A DNA stretch of 64,000 nucleotides from Pseudonocardia broussonetiae (GCF_013155125.1 NZ_CP053564.1:317501-381500); one strand, 5' to 3'. Shown: positions 7,832 through 17,021, numbered from the stretch's first letter. Notes: a model not told the origin generated them from the sequence alone. Numbers and translations are program-made.

Positions 7832-8215
7832 TCAGACCCTCTCGGCCAGCTTCCGCGGCGCCAGCAGGCGGTAGCTCTCGGTCAGCAGCTCCGTGAGCTC
7901 CCCCGGGTCCACCTCGGGCCCGGGGTCGAGCACCATCCCGACGATCTGCGGCCCCCACGGCGCGTCGAAGAACCGCGGTCCGGAGTGCTGCAGGGCGGCG
8001 AGCTCGGCCCCGGCGGAGTGGAACGTCAGGACCGTCGCCGGTCCGTCGGTGCCGGCCGCCCGGGCGTAGGCGGGCGGGTGACCGCCCTCGATCGGCAGCA
8101 GGTGGGCGAAGGTGCGCGTGCGGATCCGCCAGCGCACGCCGCGCCACGCGCGCTCCTCGTGCGCCTCGGGCAGGGCGAGGCAGAGCGGACGCACGACGGC
8201 GAGCAGCCCGTCCAC
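7832..8215 (-). CDS. MmcQ/YjbR family protein
   Basis: 127-residue protein of the MmcQ/YjbR fold (double-wing, DNA-binding-like). Typical features are the N-terminal CLALPEAHEERAWRG, the AHLLPIEGG stretch, and the C-terminal LTELLTESYRLLAPRKLAE. The GTG at 8213-8215 is chosen because it lies 2 bp after the cinA stop codon, implying translational coupling. It ends a run patatin-cinA-mmcQ on the minus strand. The molecular function of the family is not established. Confidence 0.8.
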   Translation of the reverse strand: MDGLLAVVRPLCLALPEAHEERAWRGVRWRIRTRTFAHLLPIEGGHPPAYARAAGTDGPATVLTFHSAGAELAALQHSGPRFFDAPWGPQIVGMVLDPGPEVDPGELTELLTESYRLLAPRKLAERV

Positions 8216-8217
8216 CC

Positions 8218-9492
8218 CTAGCCCCGGACGGCCCGCAGCAGCAGGTGCATCGCCGCGTCGGTGGAGCGTTCGCGCACGTCGGAGCGGCCCCCGGGCAGTC
8301 GCGGGTCGCGGGCGATGACCAGGCCGTCGGCGGTGGTGACGCAGAAGCAGACGTAGCCGACGGGCTTCGCCTCCGTGCCGCCGCCCGGCCCGGCGACCCC
8401 GGTGATGCCGATGCCGACGTCGGCCCCGAGCCGCTCGCGGGCGCCGTCGGCCAGGGCGCGGGCCACCTCGGGCGAGACGGCGCCGTGCTCGGCGATCATC
8501 TCCGCGGGCACCCCGAGCAGCGCGGTCTTCGCCGCGTTCGAGTAGGCGACCACCCCGCCGGCGACGTAGGCGCTCGACCCGGCGCGGTCGATCAGCCGCG
8601 AGGCCAGCATGCCGCCGGTGCACGACTCCCCGGTGGCGACGGTCCAGCCCTTGTCGAGCAGGCCGGTGGCGACGAGCTCGTCGGTGCTGGTGCCGTCGGC
8701 GCTGACCAGGTGCCGCTCGTGCGCGGCGATCAGCGCGTCGGCCAGCGCGTCGGCCGACGCACCCGGCCCGGGACGCACGTCCACCTCGAGCTCGGAGCGG
8801 CGCAGGCAGGTCGTGACCTCGATGCCGGAGAGGTCGAGGCCGCCCGCCTCGATGTCGCGCAGCGTCGCCGCGATCTCCGACTCGGGCAGCCCGAAGTAGC
8901 GCAGCGAGCGGGACCGCGCGGGCGGCACCGACTCGAGCAGCGCGCGCACCGGCTCCGCGGCGAGCGCGGCGGGCCACATGCCCTGCAGCTCGCGCGGCGG
9001 CCCGGGGAGCACGACGACGACCGGCCCGTCCGGCACTGTGACGACGAGTCCCGGCGCTGTGCCGACGGGGGCCAGCGCCGTGGCGCCGCGCGGCACCATC
9101 GCCTGCTTGCGGTTGGCCTCCTCCAGCGCCGGGCCGTCGAAGCCGGTGCGCCGCGCCCAGGCCGCGAGGATGTCGGCGATGTGCGCGCGCATCGGCTCGT
9201 CGAGCTCGAGCGGCACCCCGGCGAACCCGGCGACGACCTCGGCCGTGAGGTCGTCGGCCGTGGGACCCAGCCCGCCGCTGGTGACGACGAGCGCCGCACC
9301 CCGGACGAACTGCAGCGCGTCGGCCAGGTCGGCGGGACGGTCGCCGACGACCAGCACGTGCGAGACCTCGAACCCCAGCTCACCGAGGTGCTGGGCGACC
9401 CACGGGCCGTTCCTGTCCGAGATCGCGCCGGTGAGCAGCTCGCTCCCGGTGACGACGACCGCGGCCCGCGGCCGGCTCACTGATCCACTCAT
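8218..9492 (-). CDS. cinA: CinA family protein (nicotinamide-nucleotide amidohydrolase type)
   Basis: 424-residue two-domain CinA. The N-terminal molybdopterin-binding-like domain (about 8-175) begins AAVVVTGSELLTG and contains GGLGPTADDLT. The C-terminal CinA/PncC deamidase domain (about 265-420) contains ATGESCTGG, with the catalytic Ser, and GITGVAGPGGGTEAKPVG. The C-terminal domain hydrolyses NMN to NaMN plus ammonia in characterised members; some also have ADP-ribose pyrophosphatase activity in the N-terminal domain. Its ATG overlaps the patatin stop codon (ATGA at 9489-9492). NAD salvage is also represented by pncA and pncB near 51-52 kb. Confidence 0.92.
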   Translation of the reverse strand: MSGSVSRPRAAVVVTGSELLTGAISDRNGPWVAQHLGELGFEVSHVLVVGDRPADLADALQFVRGAALVVTSGGLGPTADDLTAEVVAGFAGVPLELDEPMRAHIADILAAWARRTGFDGPALEEANRKQAMVPRGATALAPVGTAPGLVVTVPDGPVVVVLPGPPRELQGMWPAALAAEPVRALLESVPPARSRSLRYFGLPESEIAATLRDIEAGGLDLSGIEVTTCLRRSELEVDVRPGPGASADALADALIAAHERHLVSADGTSTDELVATGLLDKGWTVATGESCTGGMLASRLIDRAGSSAYVAGGVVAYSNAAKTALLGVPAEMIAEHGAVSPEVARALADGARERLGADVGIGITGVAGPGGGTEAKPVGYVCFCVTTADGLVIARDPRLPGGRSDVRERSTDAAMHLLLRAVRG

Positions 9493-10430
9493 GCCCGCGA
9501 CGCTACCGCCGCGCGGGCCGACTCGTCGCCCACGGCGACGGCGTCGGCGACCCGCCGGGCGTCGGTGGACAGCGCGCCGATCCCGACCGAGCGCACCGGG
9601 CCGAGCGCGAGCAGGTGCCCGGGGCCACGGCCGGGGTGCGCCGCGTCGGTGACCAGGCGCAGGTCGGCGCCGTAGCGGCGGGCTCCCTGCGCGAGCGAGC
9701 CGAGCCCGGGGACGGCCCGGTCGAGGGCGCGGGCCCACAACGACGGCCCGGCGTCGACGTCGCCGTGGAGCTCGGCCTCGGGCCGGCAGACCAGCACGAG
9801 CACGTGCGTCGCCCCGCCGCGCAGCGCCCGCGCCGTCGCGAGCGGCTCGCCGACCGAGCCGTCGACCCAGCGGCGGCCGGCGTGCTGCACGGGCGGCCCG
9901 GTGAGCAGCGGGATGGCGGCGGTGGCGCGCAGGCCGCGGCGCCAGTCGTCGACGGTGTCCAGGGCGGTCAGGACGTGCGGGGTGAGGTCGGCGGCGTCGG
10001 TGGCGACGACGTGCAGGGGCACCGGGCTGTCGCGCAGCACCTCCCACGGCAGCGGCTTCGTGCCGTCGAGGACGCCGTCGACGAGGTGGTCCAGGCTCAC
10101 GGCGGGGCGGCGGGTGCCCAGGCGGCGCAGGTCGATGAACGCCGGGGACGCGAGGTCCTCGGGGAACGCGGCGGCCCCGGCGTCGGCGCGGCCGGTGAGG
10201 AACGACGCCGCCGACACCGCGCCCGACGACGAGCCGTAGACCTCGTCGACGCCGTCGCGCAGGCCCGCGCGGTCGAGCGCGTGCAGCATCCCGGCGACGT
10301 AGGCCCCGCGCATCCCGCCGCCGCCGACGACCAGCGCGACGCGGTGCGGGTCGCCGCGGTCGCCGGGCCGGGTGCCGCGGCGGTCCCGCAGCACGCGCAG
10401 GACCTCGAGGTCACCGCGCAGTGGGGGCAC
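9489..10430 (-). CDS. Patatin-like phospholipase
   Basis: About 313 residues with the patatin serine-hydrolase dyad: oxyanion loop GGGGMRGAY, nucleophile elbow GSSSG and catalytic Asp in DGSVGEP. Members hydrolyse acyl ester bonds of lipids. The GTG at 10430 is preferred over the one at 10448 because a TACCCT -10-like hexamer (10437-10442) lies 6 nt upstream, which fits a leaderless start. It is the first gene of the patatin-cinA-mmcQ group. There is no signal peptide or membrane segment. The substrate cannot be inferred. Confidence 0.87.
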   Translation of the reverse strand: MPPLRGDLEVLRVLRDRRGTRPGDRGDPHRVALVVGGGGMRGAYVAGMLHALDRAGLRDGVDEVYGSSSGAVSAASFLTGRADAGAAAFPEDLASPAFIDLRRLGTRRPAVSLDHLVDGVLDGTKPLPWEVLRDSPVPLHVVATDAADLTPHVLTALDTVDDWRRGLRATAAIPLLTGPPVQHAGRRWVDGSVGEPLATARALRGGATHVLVLVCRPEAELHGDVDAGPSLWARALDRAVPGLGSLAQGARRYGADLRLVTDAAHPGRGPGHLLALGPVRSVGIGALSTDARRVADAVAVGDESARAAVASRA

Positions 10431-10436
10431 GGGCGG

Positions 10437-10442
10437 AGGGTA
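10437..10442 (-). promoter_or_regulatory. -10-like TACCCT before patatin gene
   Basis: Minus-strand TANNNT hexamer ending 6 nt before the GTG at 10430, compatible with a leaderless transcript. It decides between two in-frame GTGs. Confidence 0.4.
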
Positions 10443-10509
10443 GGGCACGACGCGGCGCGGGCCCGGACCGCTGTGGTCCGGGCCGGCGCGGCGGGTCGTG
10501 CAGGGAGGG

Positions 10510-11235
10510 TCAGCGTCCGGCGCCCCGGCTGCCGCTCACCCACTCCTCGTCGGTCATCCGCAGCGCCGCGACGCCCGCGGCGACCATGAACAGGCCCAGC
10601 CCCAGGCCCTGGGCGACGCCGCTGACCGTGCCCATCGGCAGCACCACCGCCGCGACGATCGACAGCGGGACCAGCAGGCTCGGGATCCAGTGGAAGAACC
10701 CGGCGCGCCAGGCGGCGAGGCCCAGGACCGTCATGCCCAGGAAGCTCGCCATCAGGAGCGGCCCGGCGACGAGGAACCCGGCCAGCGGCAGGCCGTGGGA
10801 GGCGTCGGAGACCACCACGGCCTGCTCGGCGGGCAGGTTCTGGCGGATCGCCAGGTCGTAGAAGTCGCTGACGAGCAGGCCGGGCAGCGCCAGCGCGCCG
10901 GGCAGCGCCAGGCCCAGTCCGACGTTCCCGGCCACCCGGCTCCGCCGCCTGGTCATGATCCCCAGCGCCAGCAGCACCGGCACGATGCCGAGGTAGCCGT
11001 ACTGCAGCAGCAGCGCGGCGACCTGGCTGCGGACCGGGTCGGCGGCCAGCGAGTCGAGGTAGGCGAGCGTGCCCTCGGAGGTCTCCCAGTTCGTCGCCGC
11101 GAAGCCGGCGACGGTGACCAGGCCGGCGACGACGCCGGTGGCGCCGAGCGCGCGGCGGCGGAAGGGGGTGGCCGGCGCGACGGGCACCTCGCGGGGCAGG
11201 GTCGCGGGGACGGTGGTGGCGGCGGTGCTGGTCAT
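10510..11235 (-). CDS. Six- to seven-helix membrane protein of unknown function
   Basis: 241 residues, a hydrophilic N-terminus of about 27 and then six to seven hydrophobic helices (about 30-47, 73-93, 103-125, 147-170, 175-190, 193-225) with a short charged C-terminus. The pattern resembles DUF4386-type integral membrane proteins, but I cannot assign the family firmly. The ATG at 11235 has a GGAGCG sequence about 5 nt upstream on the minus strand. It is divergent from the response regulator at 11381 across 145 bp. Confidence 0.6.
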   Translation of the reverse strand: MTSTAATTVPATLPREVPVAPATPFRRRALGATGVVAGLVTVAGFAATNWETSEGTLAYLDSLAADPVRSQVAALLLQYGYLGIVPVLLALGIMTRRRSRVAGNVGLGLALPGALALPGLLVSDFYDLAIRQNLPAEQAVVVSDASHGLPLAGFLVAGPLLMASFLGMTVLGLAAWRAGFFHWIPSLLVPLSIVAAVVLPMGTVSGVAQGLGLGLFMVAAGVAALRMTDEEWVSGSRGAGR

Positions 11236-11368
11236 CGGGCGCTCCAGGGGTGTCGGTCGGTCGGGCTGACGGGAACGAGCGTGCTCCCGCCGGGCCCTCC
11301 GCGGACCGGTGTTCCCTGGCGCTTCGGCTGTGGTGCCAGCACCCCCGTCACACCGGCGGCGCGCGCCC

Positions 11369-11374
11369 TACGCT
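11369..11374 (+). promoter_or_regulatory. -10-like TACGCT before response regulator
   Basis: TANNNT hexamer ending 6 nt before the GTG at 11381; fits leaderless transcription and supports that start over an upstream ATG in the same frame. Confidence 0.45.
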
Positions 11375-11380
11375 CCTCGC

Positions 11381-12040
11381 GTGCAGACCCGAGTCGTCCT
11401 CGCCGAGGACAACGCCCTCCTGCGCGCCGGCCTGGTCCGGCTCGTCGACGCCGCCGAGGACCTCACCCTCGTGGGCGCCGCAGCCGACCTCCCCGCGCTC
11501 ACCGACCTCGTCGACCGCGAGGCGCCCGACGTCGTCGTCACCGACATCAAGATGCCCCCCACGCACACCGACGAGGGCATCGCGCTGGCCACCCGGCTGC
11601 GCGACGAGCACCCGGGGATCGGCGTGCTCGTGCTGAGCCAGTACGCGGAGGCGCCCTACGCGATGGCGCTGCTCGCGTCGGGCACCGCGCGGCGCGGCTA
11701 CCTGCTCAAGGAGCGCGTGGCCGACGGCGACGAGCTCGCGGAGGCGATCCGGCGGGTGGCCGCGGGCGGCTCGGTGATCGACCCGACGGTGATCGAGGGG
11801 CTCGTGGCGGCCAACCGCGCCGCGCCCTCGGACCTCGACCGGCTCACCCCGCGCGAGCTGCAGGTGCTCGGCGAGATGGCGCAGGGCAAGAGCAACGCCG
11901 CCGTCGCCGCCGCGCTCGTGCTGTCCGAGCGGGCCATCGAGAAGCACACGAACTCGATCTTCTCCAAGCTCGGGCTCTCCGAGGAGCGCGACCTCAACCG
12001 CCGCGTCAGCGCCGTCCTGATGTACCTGCAGGAGGACTGA
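11381..12040 (+). CDS. NarL/LuxR-type response regulator
   Basis: 219 residues: receiver domain 1-120 with acidic pocket ED (9-10), phosphoacceptor Asp55 in VVTDIKMP and conserved Lys in LLKERV; LuxR-type HTH at about 150-212 (LTPRELQVLGEMAQGKSN). This class pairs with HisKA_3 kinases, and such a kinase (14716-16293) with an ABC transporter lies nearby on the opposite strand. Six bases separate it from a second, HTH-less receiver gene. It likely controls the adjacent ABC transporter genes in response to a cell-envelope signal; the target is inferred. Confidence 0.88.
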   Translation: MQTRVVLAEDNALLRAGLVRLVDAAEDLTLVGAAADLPALTDLVDREAPDVVVTDIKMPPTHTDEGIALATRLRDEHPGIGVLVLSQYAEAPYAMALLASGTARRGYLLKERVADGDELAEAIRRVAAGGSVIDPTVIEGLVAANRAAPSDLDRLTPRELQVLGEMAQGKSNAAVAAALVLSERAIEKHTNSIFSKLGLSEERDLNRRVSAVLMYLQED

Positions 12041-12045
12041 TCGCG

Positions 12046-12423
12046 ATGGAGCCCGTCCGGGTGCTCGTCGTCGACGACCAGCGGCCGTTCCGGCTGGTCG
12101 CCGCCGCCGTGCTCGCCCGGACGCCGGGGTTCCTGCTGGTCGGCGAGGCCGGCACGGGCGAGGAGGCGCTGGTGCTCGCGGCGTCGCTGCACCCCGACCT
12201 CGTCCTGCTCGACGTCCGGCTGCCCGGCCTCAGCGGCGTGCAGGTGGCCGCGCTGCTCGTCGAGCGGGCGCCGCGGACCGTCGTCGTCCTGTGCTCCAGC
12301 TACGCCCGCGCCGACCTCCCGTTCCCCGTGGACAGCCCGGGCGTCGCCGCCTACCTGCACAAGGAGGAGCTGCGCCCGGCCGCGCTGCGCGCGGTCTGGG
12401 AGGACGCCGTCAGCTCTCGCTGA
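12046..12423 (+). CDS. Stand-alone receiver domain protein
   Basis: 125-residue receiver with no output domain: acidic pair at 10-11, phosphoacceptor Asp56 in LLDVRLPG, switch residues near CSS at 83-85 and conserved Lys106 in YLHKEE. It follows the LuxR-type regulator by 5 bp, so the two are probably co-expressed. Its 3' end overlaps the convergent ABC permease gene by 14 bp. It may compete for or buffer phosphate from the same kinase, as single-domain receivers do elsewhere. That role is inference. Confidence 0.8.
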   Translation: MEPVRVLVVDDQRPFRLVAAAVLARTPGFLLVGEAGTGEEALVLAASLHPDLVLLDVRLPGLSGVQVAALLVERAPRTVVVLCSSYARADLPFPVDSPGVAAYLHKEELRPAALRAVWEDAVSSR

Positions 12424-14719
12424 GCGCCGCCGCCGGGGGCGTGCGCGCCGCCCGCAGCCCGGGGCGCGCCGCGGCCAGCAGCGCGCCGAGCAGCGCCACC
12501 GGCCCGATCGCGACGAGCAGCGTGACGGGGACCGCGACGTCGCCCGCCACGCCCGTCGACAGCGCCACCTCCGCCCACAGCACCCGCCCGACGGCCAGCC
12601 CGAGCGGCACCCCGACCAGCAGCGCGGGCAGGACGGTGGCCGCGGCCAGCACCGCGACCGTGGACCGCAGCTGCCCCGGGGTGCCGCCGAGCGCGGCCAG
12701 CACGGCGAGATCGCCGGTGTGGCGCCGGGTGGCCGACAGCACCGCCTGCGCCGTGCCGGCCCCGCCGACGAGCGCGAGGACGAGCGCGAGCAGCTCCGGC
12801 AGCGCGACGAGGTCGGCGAGGGTGGCGACCGACGGCGGCACCTCCCGCTCGAACACCTCCAGCCGCGCCGACAGCTCGGCGTAGAGCTCGCCCGCCGCGC
12901 CCGGCACGGCCAGCACGTGCCCGGCGACGAGCGGCTCGTTGAGACCGATCGCGGCGAGCTGCTCCGGCACGAGCTGCGCGACCTCCCCGAGCACGCCGGT
13001 GTTCTCCGAGCGCACCACCACCAGTCCGGTGACGGCGAGCGGCACCGGGCTGCCGTCCGGCGCCCGCGCGGTGACGGTGTCGCCGACGGCGATCCCCAGG
13101 CGCGCGGCGAACCGCGGTCCGAGCGCCACCTCCCCCGGAGCCTGCGCCGGGCGGCCCTGCGCGGTCTCCACCGGCAGCGACCCGACGCGGCGCTCCCGGG
13201 CCGAGGCCTCCAGCCGCACGCCCGCGATCTCGACGTCGGCCCCGTTCGAGACCTCCAGCGCGGCCACCCGCGGGTCGGCGGCGAGCGCGGCGAGGTCGTC
13301 GGGGCGCGCGTCGACGACGGTGAGGTCGGCGACCTGCCCGTACCGCGCCGGGGTCTCCACGAGCCGGGCCGCGCCCGCCCCGAACACGGCCGCGGCCACC
13401 ACGCCGGTGACGGCGGCGGCCGCGCCGAGCGTCGCCAGCAGCTCGCGCGGCCCGCGGCGCAGCGCCAGCCCGAGGCCGACGACCACGGCGGGCGCCCGGC
13501 CGCCCCAGCGCGGCGCGCGCGACACGACCCGGCGCACCCCCGGCGCGCGCAGCCCGGCGACGACCGCGGCCAGCGCCGTGAGCAGCAGGAACACCGCGGC
13601 GAGCAGCACGGCGCCGCCCGCGGCCAGCGCCAGCGGCGGCCGGAACCCCGGATCGGGCTCGTAGGCGGCCTGGCTGCCCAGCGGCGGCAGCACCCCCGCC
13701 GTGAACGCCAGCGCGCCGCCCACCAGCCCCGCGACGGCCGCCGCCGGAGCCGCGGCGAGCACCCGTGCGCCGGCCCGTCCGGCGGCGGTGAGCCCGAGCG
13801 CCGACTCGACGCGCTGCGCGGCGTGCCCGGCGCCGTGGTGGCGCAGCAGCGCCTGCCCGACGACGAGCAGCCCGCCGGCGGCCAGCACCAGGGCGAACAC
13901 GGAGAGCCCTCCGGTGAGGACGCGCTCGGCCGTGCGGACGGCCGGGTCGACGTCGAGGCGCGGCCGGTCGACGGTCGGGAAGAAGTACTGCGCCACCAGC
14001 GACGGCGGCTGCGCGGCCGCGGCCGCCGCGTAGGCCCCGGCGAACGCGTCCGCGGCGCCGTCGCGCAGGTCGACGAACACCGGGCTCGACACGGCGTCGG
14101 CCGCGTACCGCTCGGCGAACGCCGGCCCGGCCAGCACGTTCGCCAGCGCACCGCCCCAGCCGGGCATCCGGGCGATCCCGACGACCCGCACGGTCGCGAC
14201 CGGCCCGTCCGGCGTCCCGAAGCCGACGTCGAACCGCGCCACCTCGTCGAGGGTGAGCATCCGCAGCGTCAGCTCGTCGCCGACGCCGTAGCCGCCCGTC
14301 CCGGCCAGCGGCTCGCCGATCAGCACCTCGTCGACGGCGTCCGGGGAGGGGGCGCGGCCCTGCAGCACCACCGGCTCGACGAGGTCGCCCGGCGGGTCGG
14401 CGCCGGCCCCCAGCGACACGTACCGCACGGCCGGGCCGTCGATCTGGGCGATGAACCCCGTCGTCACCCACGCCCGCTCGACGCCCGGCAGCCCCGGCAC
14501 GGCGGCGGCGAGCGCGGGCTGGTCGGCCGGGACGAGCACCCGGGCGTCGTCGAGGTGCACGGCCTCGACCAGCCGCGGGTAGGCGGTGGCCGTGCGCACC
14601 GCGAGCGCCGCCGCCGCCAGCACGACCCCGCCGGCCAGGCCGAACACCAGGCCGAGCGCGAGCAGGGCGCGCCACCGCGTCCGCAGCTCCGCGCGCGCCA
14701 CGGCCCGGACGGCGCTCAC
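12410..14719 (-). CDS. FtsX-like ABC transporter permease
   Basis: 769-residue MacB/FtsX-family permease: an N-terminal helix (about 18-45), a large extracytoplasmic region, helices at about 270-300 and 320-420, a second extracytoplasmic domain (about 470-640) with beta-rich PLAVTGLVVV, and three C-terminal helices from 650 to 755. The GTG at 14717-14719 overlaps the histidine kinase TGA (GTGA). It works with the ATPase at 16290-17009. Such systems export lipids or peptides or sense cell-wall antibiotics. The three genes ATPase-kinase-permease are overlapped end to end, which implies one transcript. Confidence 0.85.
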   Translation of the reverse strand: MSAVRAVARAELRTRWRALLALGLVFGLAGGVVLAAAALAVRTATAYPRLVEAVHLDDARVLVPADQPALAAAVPGLPGVERAWVTTGFIAQIDGPAVRYVSLGAGADPPGDLVEPVVLQGRAPSPDAVDEVLIGEPLAGTGGYGVGDELTLRMLTLDEVARFDVGFGTPDGPVATVRVVGIARMPGWGGALANVLAGPAFAERYAADAVSSPVFVDLRDGAADAFAGAYAAAAAAQPPSLVAQYFFPTVDRPRLDVDPAVRTAERVLTGGLSVFALVLAAGGLLVVGQALLRHHGAGHAAQRVESALGLTAAGRAGARVLAAAPAAAVAGLVGGALAFTAGVLPPLGSQAAYEPDPGFRPPLALAAGGAVLLAAVFLLLTALAAVVAGLRAPGVRRVVSRAPRWGGRAPAVVVGLGLALRRGPRELLATLGAAAAVTGVVAAAVFGAGAARLVETPARYGQVADLTVVDARPDDLAALAADPRVAALEVSNGADVEIAGVRLEASARERRVGSLPVETAQGRPAQAPGEVALGPRFAARLGIAVGDTVTARAPDGSPVPLAVTGLVVVRSENTGVLGEVAQLVPEQLAAIGLNEPLVAGHVLAVPGAAGELYAELSARLEVFEREVPPSVATLADLVALPELLALVLALVGGAGTAQAVLSATRRHTGDLAVLAALGGTPGQLRSTVAVLAAATVLPALLVGVPLGLAVGRVLWAEVALSTGVAGDVAVPVTLLVAIGPVALLGALLAAARPGLRAARTPPAAALSES

Positions 14720-16293
14720 CTCCGCTCCACCGGCACCGTCGCCGTGACGGTCGTCCCGACGCCGGGCGTGGACGTCCAGCGCACCGAGCCGCCGACCGCG
14801 CCGAGCCGGTCGGCCATGTTCTGCAGCCCCGCGCCCGTGGGGGCGCCGGTGAACCCGGGGCCGGTGTCGCCGACCTCGACGACGAGGTGGCCGTCGCGGC
14901 GGTCGACGTCGATCTCCACCTCGGAGCCGGGGGCGTGCTTGGCCGCGTTCTGCAGGGCCTCCAGGCAGCAGAAGTAGACGGCGGCCTCGACCGGCTCGGG
15001 ATGGCGGCCGACGTCGCCCGCCCGGACGTGGACGGCGAGCGGGCTGCGCGCGGCGGCGGCGCGCAGCGCGTCGGGCAGGCCCGCGTCGCGCAGGAGCGGC
15101 GGGTAGATGCCGTGGGCGAGGTCGCGCAGCGCCGAGATCGACTCGCGGACGCCGCGGTCGAGCTCGTCGAGCAGCTCGACGTCGGCGGTGTTGCCGGCGC
15201 TCTCCGCGGTGTCGCGCACCAGCCGCAGGCCCACCGCGATGGCGACGAGGTGCTGCTGCGCGCCGTCGTGCAGGTCGCGCTCGATGCGGCGCCGCTCGGC
15301 GTCGGCCGTGCTGACCAGGCGGGCGCGGGAGGCCTGCAGCTCGGCGTTGGCGCGGCGGAGGTCGGCGAGGGTGTCGGTCAGCGCCTCGTCCAGCGCGCGG
15401 TTGCGCAGCACGATCGCGAGCCGGCGGGCGACCTCGCCGAGCGCGCGCTCGTCGGCGCCGGTGAGGGCGTCGGCGTCCCCGGTCCGCTCGACGACCAGCA
15501 GCGCGAGCACGCGCCCCCCGTGCACGGCCGGGGCGAACCGCAGCTGGACGTCGGGCCCGCGGCCCTCCAGCAGGCGGGGCAGCCACAGCCGCAGCCACCC
15601 GGGACCGCCGACGCCCGCGCGGGCCAGCAGCGCGAGCTCGGCCTTGTCGAGCGGGCGCGGCCCGGGCTCGTCCCCGGCCGGGACGGCGAGCGTGCGGTGC
15701 AGGACGTCGTCGCCGCCGGGGGCAGGCGACCAGATCTCGACGCGGGCGAGCCGGTGCTCGCGGCGCAGCGACTCGGCGAGGCGGCGCAGCAGGTCCTCGT
15801 CGTCGCCCTCCCCGTCGCCGCCCTCCGCGGAGTCGGACGCGGGATCGGCGACGGCGGCGAGCAGCTCGTCGGGCGAGCGGCGGGTGCCGTGCAGGGCGGC
15901 GCGGGCGGCGTGCGCGGCCCGGCGGGCGAGCGGGCGGGCCAGCGCGGCGGCGACGGCGGTGCCCACCACCAGCGGCGTGCCCAGCCCCCGCTCCGCCCCG
16001 ACCGGCAGCCGCCCGAGCACGAGCAGGGCGGTGACCAGGCCCAGCGCCGCCGCCAGCCCGACGGCCGCGACGACGGCCCCGCCCGCCAGCACGGCCGCGC
16101 TCGCGCGCCGCAGCGGCGGCACCTCCGCCGCGACGACGCCCGCGAGCACCGACCCGCCCGCGCACCACGCGGCCACGGGCAGCGCAGGCCCGCCGCCCAG
16201 CAGCGACCCCGCCAGCGCGACGAGCAGCACGCCGGCCGCCACCAGCACGCCCGCCGCCACGAGCGACCAGCGCGCGCGGACCCCCGGCCTCAC
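14716..16293 (-). CDS. HisKA_3-type sensor histidine kinase
   Basis: 525 residues. Two hydrophobic pairs in the first 130 residues form the membrane sensor, then a GAF-like region (about 180-310), a coiled coil, the dimerisation motif ERDLHDGAQQHL with the phosphoacceptor His, and a HATPase domain (NAAKHA, GDTGPGFTG, GAGLQNMADR). It starts at GTG 16293, overlapping the ATPase stop codon, and stops overlapping the permease start. Its sandwich position between ABC genes suggests that the transporter and the kinase share a signal. Partner regulators are encoded at 11381-12423. Confidence 0.9.
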   Translation of the reverse strand: MRPGVRARWSLVAAGVLVAAGVLLVALAGSLLGGGPALPVAAWCAGGSVLAGVVAAEVPPLRRASAAVLAGGAVVAAVGLAAALGLVTALLVLGRLPVGAERGLGTPLVVGTAVAAALARPLARRAAHAARAALHGTRRSPDELLAAVADPASDSAEGGDGEGDDEDLLRRLAESLRREHRLARVEIWSPAPGGDDVLHRTLAVPAGDEPGPRPLDKAELALLARAGVGGPGWLRLWLPRLLEGRGPDVQLRFAPAVHGGRVLALLVVERTGDADALTGADERALGEVARRLAIVLRNRALDEALTDTLADLRRANAELQASRARLVSTADAERRRIERDLHDGAQQHLVAIAVGLRLVRDTAESAGNTADVELLDELDRGVRESISALRDLAHGIYPPLLRDAGLPDALRAAAARSPLAVHVRAGDVGRHPEPVEAAVYFCCLEALQNAAKHAPGSEVEIDVDRRDGHLVVEVGDTGPGFTGAPTGAGLQNMADRLGAVGGSVRWTSTPGVGTTVTATVPVERR

Positions 16294-17009
16294 GGCGCCG
16301 CCCCGGCCGGCACCCGGCCGTCGTCGACGACCCGGCCGTCGCGCATCCGCACCACCCGCTGGGCCGCCGCGGCCACCTCGGGCGCGTGCGTGACGAGCAG
16401 GATCGTCTGCCCGGCCGCGTGCAGGCGGGCGAACAGGTCGAGCACCTCGGCCTGGCCGTCGGAGTCGAGCGCGCCCGTCGGCTCGTCGGCGAGCAGCACC
16501 GTCGGCCGGTTGGCCAGCGCGCGGGCGATCGCGACGCGCTGGCGCTGCCCGCCGGACAGGGCGCCGGGCAGCTCGCCGGAGCGGTCGAGCAGGCCGAGGG
16601 TGTCGAGGAGGTCGCGCGCGCGCTCCGTCGCCCGCGCGGGCCGCTCCCCCGCCACCAGCGCGGCCAGGGCCACGTTCTCCAGCGCCGACATGTGCTCGAC
16701 GAGGTGGAAGAACTGGAACACCAGCCCGACGTGGCGGCGGCGCAGGCGGGCGAGCGCGGCGGCACCCAGGTCGTCGACGCGGGTGCCGGCGAGCTCGACG
16801 GCGCCCTCGTCCGCGCGGTCCAGCCCGGCGAGCAGGTGCAGCAGCGTCGACTTGCCGCACCCCGAGGGCCCCATCAGCGCGACGAACTCGCCGCTGTCCA
16901 CCGTCAGGTCCACCCCGCGCAGCGCGCGCACGGCGACGTCCCCGCCGGAGCCGGACCCGTAGGTCCGGCGCAGGCCGCGCACCACGAGCGCGGGCGTCCG
17001 ATCGTCCAC
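16290..17009 (-). CDS. ABC transporter ATP-binding protein (LolD/MacB type)
   Basis: 239-residue ATPase with Walker A GPSGCGKST, Q-loop VFQFF, signature LSGGQRQRVAIARA, Walker B VLLADEPTGALD and switch His in VTHAPE. The sequence belongs to the MacB/LolD group that drives FtsX-like permeases. Start is GTG 17009, 6 nt after a TAGGCT hexamer, consistent with a leaderless operon of ATPase, kinase and permease. Confidence 0.93.
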   Translation of the reverse strand: MDDRTPALVVRGLRRTYGSGSGGDVAVRALRGVDLTVDSGEFVALMGPSGCGKSTLLHLLAGLDRADEGAVELAGTRVDDLGAAALARLRRRHVGLVFQFFHLVEHMSALENVALAALVAGERPARATERARDLLDTLGLLDRSGELPGALSGGQRQRVAIARALANRPTVLLADEPTGALDSDGQAEVLDLFARLHAAGQTILLVTHAPEVAAAAQRVVRMRDGRVVDDGRVPAGAAP

Positions 17010-17015
17010 CCGCGC

Positions 17016-17021
17016 AGCCTA
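17016..17021 (-). promoter_or_regulatory. -10-like TAGGCT before ABC ATPase
   Basis: Minus-strand TANNNT hexamer with 6 nt to the GTG at 17009; candidate promoter of the ATPase-kinase-permease operon. Confidence 0.45.

Noticed and set aside
12410..16765. An apparent 1451-residue minus-strand ORF spanning permease, kinase and part of the ATPase region
   Set aside because: Only its 3' half encodes the permease; the rest is the wrong frame of the histidine kinase and ATPase genes, which have clear motifs in other frames. High GC content gives long shadow frames.
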